From Thermoplasmata archaeon (lineage in GTDB: Archaea; Thermoplasmatota; Thermoplasmata; Thermoplasmatales; Thermoplasmataceae), in the NCBI GenBank assembly GCA_021797955.1, contig JAJZYV010000134.1:1-5845 (forward strand): a stretch of 5,845 nucleotides of DNA, given 5' to 3'. The position numbers were made by a program, and so were the translations under genes. The notes beneath the pieces were generated by a model, which did no database searches, was not told the origin of the DNA, and saw only the letters and a list, made by a program, of their open reading frames with translations. Below, piece by piece: positions 1 to 5,845 of the stretch (the stretch's first letter is position 1; each line of letters starts with the position of its first letter).

Positions 1-423
1 CTTTATTGGTCCTACTTTATATTTTCCAATAGAGTTGGGGGCAATTTCATAATGTTTTTCTATTGTTTCCCCCGGTTTTATTGTAATGAACCCGGAATAT
101 TCTCCATAGAGTGAGAATACATCTGAGAGTGTATCAAAATAGTTAAAATAGATTTTTTTTCTAGACTCATTTTTAAAATATAAATTTACTTCAGTACGCT
201 CTTTTTTCTTCATTACATCTGTTTGTAGTTCCCGCCTAACCCTTATAAATTTAATGTTCTTCCCTATCCTATTGTTAAATGAAATAATCTCAAGAACCAC
301 TGAAAAAAATATGAGTAAAAAGAAAACCGAAAGAAATTCGAAGCCGTACACGCTGTATATTAGCGATTCAAATATACCGTATATCAATGCAGCTATTACC
401 GCGTATCCGGTTTTTTTTATCAT
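1..423 (-). CDS. DUF58 family membrane protein, N-terminal part (cut by window edge)
   Basis: The first 141 codons of a gene that starts with ATG at 423 and stays open to the left edge; the C-terminal part is outside the window. The protein begins MIKKTGYAVI and has two hydrophobic helices (about residues 5-24 and 28-48). A basic stretch (RVRRELQ, 60-66) follows, then a beta-rich domain ending in YKVGPIK (135-141). Two N-terminal helices, an R-rich link and a beta domain closing with a G-x-Y-x-x-GPI motif are the usual start of DUF58 proteins; in that family a vWA-like domain comes later, which cannot be seen here. DUF58 genes commonly lie next to moxR, as here: the ATG overlaps the moxR stop codon in an ATGA. 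A GAGGT lies 12 nt upstream inside the moxR coding sequence. The role is probably as membrane partner of the MoxR ATPase. Family assignment is by eye but fits both sequence pattern and context. Confidence 0.85.
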   Translation of the reverse strand, partial: MIKKTGYAVIAALIYGIFESLIYSVYGFEFLSVFFLLIFFSVVLEIISFNNRIGKNIKFIRVRRELQTDVMKKKERTEVNLYFKNESRKKIYFNYFDTLSDVFSLYGEYSGFITIKPGETIEKHYEIAPNSIGKYKVGPIK

Positions 424-1406
424 TTAGGTGGTTCTACCTCTGCCATTACTTCATCTATTACCTTGTAAGCAGCTTCAACAGGGTTATCGGCAGAATCTAC
501 AAGAGCCTCTGGTCTGAGTATTAAACGATGGTTTAATAGCTCATGTGCCATATAGGAAATATCCTCAGGTATAACATAAGCTCTACCATTTATGAGGGCA
601 TTTGCCTTTGCAGCGTTAAGAAACTTCATTGTTGTTCTTGGACTAGCTCCCAAATATATCTTACTATTTTCTCTGGTACGTCTTATGAAATCAACCATAT
701 AATGCTGCAAATCTGTTGAGACATAAACATGATCGACCAAGTCTCGCAGTTGTAAAATTTTATCTGGATCAAGATAGCTCATTGAACTTAATGGTCTCAA
801 ATCTCTCCTTAACATACTCAATTCCTGTTCCCGGGTCGGGTAGGTTAGAATATACCTGAAAAGGAATCTATCCATTAAAGCTTCTGCAACAGGGAAAGTA
901 CCCTCCTGCTCTACAGGATTCTGTGTCGCTATGACAAGGAATGGCTTGGGTAGAGGTCTGATTTCACCCCAGACGGAAACCTGCTTCTCCTCCATGGTTT
1001 CAAGTAGCGCTGATTGAACCTTGGCAGGTGTTCTATTTATCTCATCTGCAAGAAGCACATTACAGAAAACTGGCCCCGGTCTGAACTCTAGCTTTCTTGT
1101 TTCAAGATTAAATATCATATTTCCTGTTACATCTGATGGTAACATATCTGGTGTGAACTGAATTCGCTTGAATACCACATTCAGGTGCTTGGAGAATTCA
1201 TTGGCAAGATAAGTTTTTGCCAACCCTGGTACCCCTTCAAGCATTATATGATTATTGCTTATTAAGCTGATAAGCATAAACATTACAATTTTCTCATAAC
1301 CGATAACTCTCTGACCTATTTCACTCTGCATTGAATAAACTATATTTCTTACCTCCTGCAGAGAATCCATATTTATTTCTTCAAGCCTGTTTTCCTTTAT
1401 CTCCAT
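420..1406 (-). CDS. MoxR-family AAA+ ATPase
   Basis: A 328-residue cytoplasmic ATPase of the MoxR group (AAA_3 domain plus C-terminal helical lid), close to the usual length of about 310-330. Numbered from ATG 1406: Walker A GVPGLAKT at 58-65, Walker B VLLADEINR at 117-125, sensor 1 ATQNP at 160-164, the EALMDRF segment with its arginine at about 180, and sensor 2 GASPRTT at 253-259. All nucleotide-binding residues look intact. MoxR proteins are thought to act as chaperones that remodel protein complexes, usually with DUF58/vWA partners; the next gene here is DUF58 in an ATGA overlap. Start choice: an in-frame TTG at 1412 lies one base after AAGGG, too close. The ATG at 1406 has AAGGG 7 nt upstream but overlaps the previous gene by 26 nt. 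The ATG at 1370 avoids overlap but has no visible ribosome-binding site. The family call is secure; the substrate is unknown. Confidence 0.96.
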   Translation of the reverse strand: MEIKENRLEEINMDSLQEVRNIVYSMQSEIGQRVIGYEKIVMFMLISLISNNHIMLEGVPGLAKTYLANEFSKHLNVVFKRIQFTPDMLPSDVTGNMIFNLETRKLEFRPGPVFCNVLLADEINRTPAKVQSALLETMEEKQVSVWGEIRPLPKPFLVIATQNPVEQEGTFPVAEALMDRFLFRYILTYPTREQELSMLRRDLRPLSSMSYLDPDKILQLRDLVDHVYVSTDLQHYMVDFIRRTRENSKIYLGASPRTTMKFLNAAKANALINGRAYVIPEDISYMAHELLNHRLILRPEALVDSADNPVEAAYKVIDEVMAEVEPPK

Positions 1407-1875
1407 ATGCAAACCCTTTTGTTTTTAATTTTTCTATGTACCTGTATATCTCCACTATATCTTTAAAAACTAACTCTTTCTTTTCTTTTGCTTTTTCTGC
1501 TCTTCTCTCTGATATTGACTTTGATTTTAAATCCAGTTTTTTATATAATTTTAGTAACCTTTCATATTTTTTCATTACATCCTGAATTTTGCCCATATCT
1601 GTCTCAATTGCGTTAAAAAAATGGCTAATATCTTCGTCTTCCACGTATTTCATCTCCCTGTTGAACGAACTTGCCGGGACCTTAAACTGCTCTTTACTCT
1701 GTGCCAATGTAGGAACTGCATCATATCTGGCCTTTGCCTTACCAATGGTCATTGCCAGTGAACCGGCGATTATAACTATTATTGGAACTGCGAATGCCAG
1801 CAACACATATGGATTAGCCTCAAGTTCAGAAATAATTAGCGATGGGCTCAGAGCAGCCGAAGTTGGTATACTCAA
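1381..1875 (-). CDS. Single-pass membrane protein with charged helical cytoplasmic tail
   Basis: A 164-residue protein that I do not recognise as a named family. About 22 N-terminal residues precede one strong transmembrane helix (about 23-44, rich in A, V, I, with P31). A long cytoplasmic part follows; lysines and arginines right after the helix suggest N-out/C-in topology. Residues 84-155 look almost entirely helical and highly charged and may form a coiled coil. The segment DIVEIYRYIEKLKTKG (139-154) faintly recalls the first helix of DUF4129 domains, but the rest of that domain is absent. The start is TTG at 1875, supported by a GGAGGT 10 nt upstream; the next in-frame Met is inside the membrane helix. 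The gene starts 8 nt after the previous stop, and its end overlaps moxR. Position suggests a membrane scaffold or adaptor for the MoxR/DUF58 pair, which is inference from context only. Confidence 0.85.
   Translation of the reverse strand: MSIPTSAALSPSLIISELEANPYVLLAFAVPIIVIIAGSLAMTIGKAKARYDAVPTLAQSKEQFKVPASSFNREMKYVEDEDISHFFNAIETDMGKIQDVMKKYERLLKLYKKLDLKSKSISERRAEKAKEKKELVFKDIVEIYRYIEKLKTKGFAYGDKGKQA
1414..1418 (-). promoter_or_regulatory. Weak ribosome-binding site for moxR
   Basis: The minus strand reads AAGGG, 7 nt before ATG 1406, inside the coding sequence of the preceding membrane protein. It is only a partial match, but it is the best site near any of the three possible moxR starts. 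Confidence 0.4.
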
Positions 1876-1883
1876 TTTCTCCC

Positions 1884-2660
1884 TTACCTCCTACCTTGTT
1901 CATGTGATGGATAATAGAGCTTGGCAACATCTAGGTAATTATATAAATCCATAAGTCTGTCAATAATGTCATCGTCGGTAGAATAAACTTCATTTGAGAA
2001 TTTGGCCTTTTCATAATAATCGATATAGAAAAATGCCAATTTCTTTAGAGCATCTATTTTGTTAGATTCAGAACTGGAAAGTGAGTTTTTCATTGCATTT
2101 TTTAATGCAGTGTTATCCACATAGGCTTCATCTGGAATCTCAATTCCTGCCTCTCTTAGAATCCTAACCAAAAACTTCCTATTGCTCTCTCCTGGTTTTT
2201 GAACTGTGTTAAAAGACCTTGCTATATCTCCTTTTGCCAGGTTAAATCCCCTTACAGTACCTTCGTTCTTATCTCCATTTCCTATTAGTTTTCTTACCTC
2301 AACAATAGGGGGTATGTCACCTAGAGTCTTTATTTCAACTACTGTTCTTGTCTCAGCGGATCTCGGACCTTTGTTTCTACCCCACCATGATTTCTTCTTT
2401 TTAGCTACCGGAACTTCTATTTTAGTCTGAGCCTTCTTTGGTTGCTCCGCAATAGGTACCTTTAGGCTTTCATTTTGTTTATTATTTACCTTTACCTCTT
2501 CTGGAATCTGTTCTTTCTTGTCTGCTTCTGGCATATCCTTTCCCTTAGGCTTTTTCTTCGTTGGTGCTGTGCTTTCCTTAAGACTCTGTGTCTTTTTCTT
2601 TACTTCGAAATCTATCACGTCCGAATCTTTTTCATTGTTGTTTTTTTCATCACTACTCAT
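1884..2660 (-). CDS. Lysine-rich soluble protein with DUF4129-like C-terminal region
   Basis: A 258-residue protein with no signal peptide or membrane helix, so probably cytoplasmic. Residues 1-105 are low-complexity, rich in K, E, N, P and Q and probably disordered, ending in a basic-aromatic patch KKKKSWWGRNKGPR (87-100). Residues 115-248 look folded: KPGESNRKFLVRILREAG (155-172), then LKKLAFFYIDYYEKAKFS (205-222) and a final helix. The PGES-x-RKFL motif followed by Y-x-x-A-K-F-S resembles the end of DUF4129 domains (GETP-x-E-F-L, then an E-x-A-R-Y-S element), which commonly accompany MoxR and DUF58; this match is by eye. DUF4129 proteins usually have membrane helices before this domain, and here there are none. 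Start: a GTG at 2669 overlaps the upstream stop (GTGA) but has no room for a ribosome-binding site, while ATG 2660 has AAGGAG 8 nt upstream. The gene is certain, the family assignment tentative. Confidence 0.9.
   Translation of the reverse strand: MSSDEKNNNEKDSDVIDFEVKKKTQSLKESTAPTKKKPKGKDMPEADKKEQIPEEVKVNNKQNESLKVPIAEQPKKAQTKIEVPVAKKKKSWWGRNKGPRSAETRTVVEIKTLGDIPPIVEVRKLIGNGDKNEGTVRGFNLAKGDIARSFNTVQKPGESNRKFLVRILREAGIEIPDEAYVDNTALKNAMKNSLSSSESNKIDALKKLAFFYIDYYEKAKFSNEVYSTDDDIIDRLMDLYNYLDVAKLYYPSHEQGRR
1886..1891 (-). promoter_or_regulatory. Strong ribosome-binding site for a TTG start, formed by the Arg-Arg-stop codons of the preceding gene
   Basis: The minus strand reads GGAGGT within AGG-AGG-TAA, the last two arginine codons and stop of the DUF4129-like gene. 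It is 10 nt upstream of TTG 1875, and a second weaker GGGAG lies closer. This is the strongest Shine-Dalgarno match in the window and is the main reason for accepting the TTG start. Confidence 0.75.
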
Positions 2661-2665
2661 TTTTT

Positions 2666-5600
2666 TCACTCCTTAGCCTGAATTCCGTTATGCTGAGTTT
2701 CATACATCCATAAAGTTAATGTTAATGGATAAGATAATAAATTATTTGTATTATATAGGGCAATAACAGAAATTTCCATTGTTTGACCATTATAATATAG
2801 AGGATCAATGGATAGATTATTTGCCGCAGTGTTAAGTGTATAAAGTGCATTCAACTGCTTAAAATCAACCTGTGTGCCTGCCGTTAAATTGTATCTTATG
2901 TTGTTATTTGTTCCATTAAATGCGAATTTATATAAGTATCCCGAAACCCCATTGGTGCTGAAAACCGTGTTATTGAAATATAAGTATGACCCGCTTCCTA
3001 CCATTGTTGTTTTAATTCCCCTTATTACAATGGAGGTTGTATTATACCATACGTACTCTACCGGATCGTTAGAAGTAAAATTCCAGAAATATAATGGAGT
3101 AGGATTCTGTCTTGATACATTATAATAAACTGCATAATTCAATGATATTTCCTTAATACTCAAGTTCAAAGTGTACTTTCCCTCCAAGAATTTTGAGAAT
3201 GACAAGCTTGTATCATAGATTCCCTGATTATCCTTTGAATAATTCACATTCATATAATAGGGCAATATTGTTGTTGTGTTAAATACTAACCCATATCCCT
3301 GAATTAACTCCTTCGTTTCTCTCTGCGATGATGATACATTATTGAAAAAGTAAAAAGCTTTGGTCACAAATCCGGGATTATTGTACAAAAATGAATAGTT
3401 TCCCTGAGGAAGAGAATAATTAAATTCTGTTCCGACCAAAGGATTTTGATATGTTGATGTTGTATTTATTGGCAGTGTTGAATTAATAACGGAAAGATTG
3501 GAATTTGAAACCGAAATGTTTTGTGAATTTAGTTTGTGATCAAGGGCAAATGAATTTTCAAGCTTTACTGTTACTAATACTGAACCTCTGGAAATCATGG
3601 TAGCTGAGTAGTTGTCATGTATTTGGTTTGAACTGTATAACACATATACACCTGATTCCTCATAATTAATAGCATAAATTTGGTTAGCGAATAACATTAT
3701 GTATAACAAATGCAAATGTGCCACACCTGTACTATTGGCAATGGTTGTCGTGTTATAAATTACCCCATTCACTAAGAAGAAAATCTGCACGGGTAGATTT
3801 GGCATTGGAGGATTGACACCATTTACAACCTTTTGTGTGTTGAGCACCGTTATGTTAGCTATATAGGGAGATATTGGGCCATATGTATTATATGTTATAT
3901 AATTTGAACTTTGACCCCTAGAAAGGTTCTCGGTGACATCTATTGCGTTTATTCCTGGAATACCAGAAGATTTTTCATTCCACGCCTTAATAGGAGTGCC
4001 TTTTGAATTGTATCCTATACATTGAACTGGAACAAGTGTTATATTTTCATTTGTAAGGTTTTGTCCCTTGGTAAAATTTATTGTGAGATTAGCAGAAACA
4101 AATCCTTGATAAGAAGCATTAATTACATATTTCTCTGATACGTTATTCGTTGATAGGAAAGGAAAATGCGTATCATAAAAAACATGGAAGCTATAATAGC
4201 CTGGCTTTATACCAGACGATGAAGAATAGTTTACTGGAAATAACCCGGATAAGCTGTTATTAACGAACGCTGGGGTTAATGGTGCGCTATTGACTTTGTT
4301 TAGGATATATCCTGAAATATTAAAGTACTCACCCCTTAGAGGAGTGAGATATACTGCAAGAAGTGCTCCGTTACTTTCAAACTCTTCAGCAGAATGAAAA
4401 CCCGGAATAAAAATAACCAATGAATAATACCCCGAAAAGTATACAGGAACGTGCAGGATCCCAGTACTATTTGTAAAGAATGTTTCATAATAAGGCGTGC
4501 CACTTATATTAGAAAGCACAGCAACTGGGTAATTTGAAAGTGGGGCATAAGATTCGTTCATATTCAATATGGAAAAACTAAGTAAGCTTGGAGTTGAAAA
4601 CGGAATACCGTTGCCATAATTTATTGTGGAATAGTTACCTTTTAGAAAATGGTTGACTTCGTTTCTGCCATATATTGGTATTACCCGAGTTCCATTGTTC
4701 CCGATACCGGTTGGTGAGAATGGATCCTTCGCTGTTAACGTGGCGTTTTCATTATACAACGTAGTGTTTACAAAAAGCTTTGGGAGTATGTTTAAGTTGG
4801 ACAGTATCACACCCGGCGAAGATAGCCCAGAAATGGCATCAGGTATCACACTATATAGATATTGAGCACCATTTGCGTACAGTAAACTATATCCTTCAGG
4901 AACCTTAATGGTGTATGAACCATTAAATATGGATGTTGCGGTCGCAATGACTTGAGGTGAAGAACTACCATTCCCAAGATAGAGATCACTTACAACGCCC
5001 CCGCTTACTGGTTGGCCTATTTTGTTGAAAAGGTAACCACTCACATTGAAGTATAGAAGTTGATTGGTTTTATTCATGGTTAATGTCAAATGATTTGTAA
5101 CTCCAGTGACATTAAAGAAAAGAGGCTTTGGAAATTTATAATAACCTCCCTTTAGTGTTATGGATAGATACATTGCACTAGGGAGATCTGTAGTAAACGT
5201 TCCATTGCTTGCAGACAAAGTTGTGTAATCTCCAAAGAAAGCATGGAAAACAATCTGAACATCTGGAACTAAACTTCCATTGGAAAGCACAGTACTCCCA
5301 GTTGTCTTATAAAAATTTGCTGGAGATAAAGTTACATTTTGCCAGTCTGAATTTCCCTGAATTATTGAAAATGATTTTGTAACTTCCGTGAAGTTTTGTG
5401 CGGTATAACCTACTGAATAAGAACCATAATGAACTATGGTTACAGAATAAAAGCCGGTTGAAGTTGTCTTTACCTCATCAACCCATGGAAAAACATAGAT
5501 ATATGCGGCTTTGTTTGCCAATGGTGTTGGCCCATTACCCGTATTTGTATAAATATAACCTTCCAAATTAAAAGTTGCATTTGACACAAATGAAAAAGTT

Positions 5601-5785
5601 GTACCTAAGGTAGAACCTGCCAATAGCGTAGTCTCCTGCTCAAATACTTGTGGAGGATGAAATTTAGGCATCTTTAAATTTGGAATTTCTGTAGAATATG
5701 AAACGTGAAAGATAAAGAATGATGAAGAGGCGATAATAATCGCCGCGATTATTATTGCAATAGCCTTAGGTGAAATATTAACCAT
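2666..5785 (-). CDS. Giant N-terminally anchored, heavily N-glycosylated surface protein with repeated beta-sandwich modules
   Basis: A 1039-residue surface protein. MVNISPK precedes a strong hydrophobic helix (8-26), a signal anchor or signal peptide. Everything after it is extracellular in character: rich in N, S, T, Y, G and L, poor in charge, with one cysteine (C589) and about 48 N-x-S/T sequons, roughly one per 21 residues. At least seven stretches share a pattern of strands then a G-x-Y-S-x-x-V turn and a GF/GY end: about 72-155, 158-238, 243-335, 401-482, 487-587, 640-718 and 733-830. These resemble carboxypeptidase-regulatory-like/PEGA beta-sandwiches (by eye). GSYTIKVPEGYS (289-300) and GNYSFLYNNPGF (795-806) are typical. 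The last 200 residues are beta-rich without a clear module. There is no C-terminal membrane helix, sorting signal or catalytic motif. ATG 5785 has AAGGAT 5 nt upstream. First gene of the apparent operon; probable client of the downstream MoxR group (inference). Confidence 0.95.
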   Translation of the reverse strand: MVNISPKAIAIIIAAIIIASSSFFIFHVSYSTEIPNLKMPKFHPPQVFEQETTLLAGSTLGTTFSFVSNATFNLEGYIYTNTGNGPTPLANKAAYIYVFPWVDEVKTTSTGFYSVTIVHYGSYSVGYTAQNFTEVTKSFSIIQGNSDWQNVTLSPANFYKTTGSTVLSNGSLVPDVQIVFHAFFGDYTTLSASNGTFTTDLPSAMYLSITLKGGYYKFPKPLFFNVTGVTNHLTLTMNKTNQLLYFNVSGYLFNKIGQPVSGGVVSDLYLGNGSSSPQVIATATSIFNGSYTIKVPEGYSLLYANGAQYLYSVIPDAISGLSSPGVILSNLNILPKLFVNTTLYNENATLTAKDPFSPTGIGNNGTRVIPIYGRNEVNHFLKGNYSTINYGNGIPFSTPSLLSFSILNMNESYAPLSNYPVAVLSNISGTPYYETFFTNSTGILHVPVYFSGYYSLVIFIPGFHSAEEFESNGALLAVYLTPLRGEYFNISGYILNKVNSAPLTPAFVNNSLSGLFPVNYSSSSGIKPGYYSFHVFYDTHFPFLSTNNVSEKYVINASYQGFVSANLTINFTKGQNLTNENITLVPVQCIGYNSKGTPIKAWNEKSSGIPGINAIDVTENLSRGQSSNYITYNTYGPISPYIANITVLNTQKVVNGVNPPMPNLPVQIFFLVNGVIYNTTTIANSTGVAHLHLLYIMLFANQIYAINYEESGVYVLYSSNQIHDNYSATMISRGSVLVTVKLENSFALDHKLNSQNISVSNSNLSVINSTLPINTTSTYQNPLVGTEFNYSLPQGNYSFLYNNPGFVTKAFYFFNNVSSSQRETKELIQGYGLVFNTTTILPYYMNVNYSKDNQGIYDTSLSFSKFLEGKYTLNLSIKEISLNYAVYYNVSRQNPTPLYFWNFTSNDPVEYVWYNTTSIVIRGIKTTMVGSGSYLYFNNTVFSTNGVSGYLYKFAFNGTNNNIRYNLTAGTQVDFKQLNALYTLNTAANNLSIDPLYYNGQTMEISVIALYNTNNLLSYPLTLTLWMYETQHNGIQAKE
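2669..2674 (-). promoter_or_regulatory. Ribosome-binding site of the DUF4129-like gene, embedded in the end of the glycoprotein gene
   Basis: The minus strand reads AAGGAG, the last two sense codons (Lys-Glu) of the glycoprotein gene, directly before its TGA. It is 8 nt from ATG 2660 but immediately abuts GTG 2669, so it decides for the ATG start. Ribosomes finishing the glycoprotein stop on top of this site, which favours translational coupling. Confidence 0.7.
5733..5755 (-). repeat. Perfect 10-bp inverted repeat with 3-nt loop inside the signal-anchor codons
   Basis: ATAATAATCG at 5733-5742 is the exact reverse complement of CGATTATTAT at 5746-5755, separated by CCG. On the mRNA it covers the codons for I-I-I-A-A-I-I-I (residues 11-18) and could form a hairpin about 30 nt after the start codon. 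The symmetry follows partly from the symmetric amino-acid run encoded by AT-rich Ile codons, so a function is not certain; the paired arms themselves are plain in the sequence. Confidence 0.7.
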
Positions 5786-5790
5786 TTATT

Positions 5791-5796
5791 ATCCTT
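5791..5796 (-). promoter_or_regulatory. Ribosome-binding site of the surface glycoprotein gene
   Basis: The minus strand reads AAGGAT, 5 nt before ATG 5785. It is a partial match to the archaeal anti-Shine-Dalgarno complement and fits the chosen start. Confidence 0.55.
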
Positions 5797-5816
5797 TTAT
5801 TGTAAACTCATAGTAG

Positions 5817-5830
5817 TTAATAAAATATTA
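5817..5830 (-). promoter_or_regulatory. Candidate archaeal TATA box for the operon
   Basis: Read on the minus strand this is TAATATTTTATTAA, an AT-rich element in the short leader of the glycoprotein gene. It lies about 33-45 nt before the ATG, so initiation about 25 nt downstream would leave a short 5' leader of roughly 10-20 nt that still contains the ribosome-binding site. No clear purine-rich BRE is visible just upstream, and the DNA is AT-rich in general, so this is only a candidate. No equally good site was noticed at the later gene junctions. Confidence 0.35.
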
Positions 5831-5845
5831 CGATGGAAAAGGAAT

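Noticed and set aside
426..440. Small inverted repeat (AGGT...ACCT) around the Shine-Dalgarno-like GAGGT before the DUF58 start
   Set aside because: Only four base pairs with a six-base loop; too short to call a regulatory hairpin.
1331..1954. Two plus-strand open frames (1331-1585 and 1589-1954) opposite the membrane protein and moxR start
   Set aside because: They lie antisense to well-supported genes and encode F/L/S-rich, low-information proteins expected from the complement of lysine-rich codons; no ribosome-binding site or family pattern supports them.
2667..2669. GTG start for the DUF4129-like gene overlapping the previous stop as GTGA
   Set aside because: The AAGGAG site directly abuts the GTG with no spacing, while it is 8 nt from ATG 2660; the ATG is preferred.
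2206..2681. Plus-strand open frames at 2206-2430 and 2475-2681
   Set aside because: Antisense to the DUF4129-like gene; the second is an F/L-rich shadow of its lysine-rich head.
2874..3125. Plus-strand open frame opposite the end of the glycoprotein gene
   Set aside because: Short, antisense, no domain pattern or convincing start signal.
4653..4865. Plus-strand open frame opposite the middle of the glycoprotein gene
   Set aside because: Short, antisense to a continuous 1039-codon gene, no recognisable features.
5833..5845. ATG GAA AAG GAA on the plus strand at the right edge, possible start of a divergent gene
   Set aside because: Only four codons are visible and no Shine-Dalgarno or suitably spaced TATA element precedes it.
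1..5845. CRISPR arrays, tRNA or rRNA genes, insertion sequences, attachment sites, intrinsic terminators
   Set aside because: No spaced direct repeats, tRNA-like folds, transposase motifs or terminal inverted repeats were seen; almost every base is inside a coding sequence.

Overview
The window reads as chromosomal DNA of an archaeon, most likely an acidophilic member of the Thermoplasmatales or a close relative. The sequence is AT-rich. Arginine is mostly AGA/AGG and isoleucine is often ATA. Ribosome-binding sites are archaeal-style GGAG/GGAGGT, one start codon is a well-supported TTG, and the upstream region has an archaeal-type TATA-like element. The largest protein is an extracellular polypeptide with few charged residues, a single cysteine and very many N-glycosylation sequons, as expected of surface glycoproteins of acidophilic archaea. 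The lineage call is inference from style, not from a marker gene.

All genes are on the minus strand, so transcription runs right to left. From the right edge: a 60-base leader with a candidate promoter and ribosome-binding site; a 1039-residue, N-terminally anchored surface glycoprotein built of repeated beta-sandwich-like modules (5785-2666); a soluble lysine-rich protein with a C-terminal region resembling DUF4129 (2660-1884); a single-pass membrane protein with a charged helical cytoplasmic tail (1875-1381, TTG start); a MoxR-family AAA+ ATPase (1406-420); and the first 141 residues of a DUF58 protein that runs off the left edge (423-1). Gene junctions are 5 nt, 8 nt, a 26-nt overlap and a 4-nt ATGA overlap, so this is very probably one operon with translational coupling.

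MoxR ATPases with DUF58 and DUF4129 proteins are a widespread conserved cassette in bacteria and archaea. They are generally thought to act as chaperone-like machinery on protein complexes at the membrane. Here the cassette is headed by a giant glycoprotein gene, and the DUF4129-like part appears uncoupled from membrane segments, which sit in a separate small protein. The best hypothesis is a membrane-surface module in which MoxR and its partners mature or assemble the surface glycoprotein. This is inferred from gene order; nothing in the sequence proves it.

No RNA genes, mobile elements, CRISPR arrays or terminators were recognised. Apart from the 60-base leader there is essentially no non-coding DNA.
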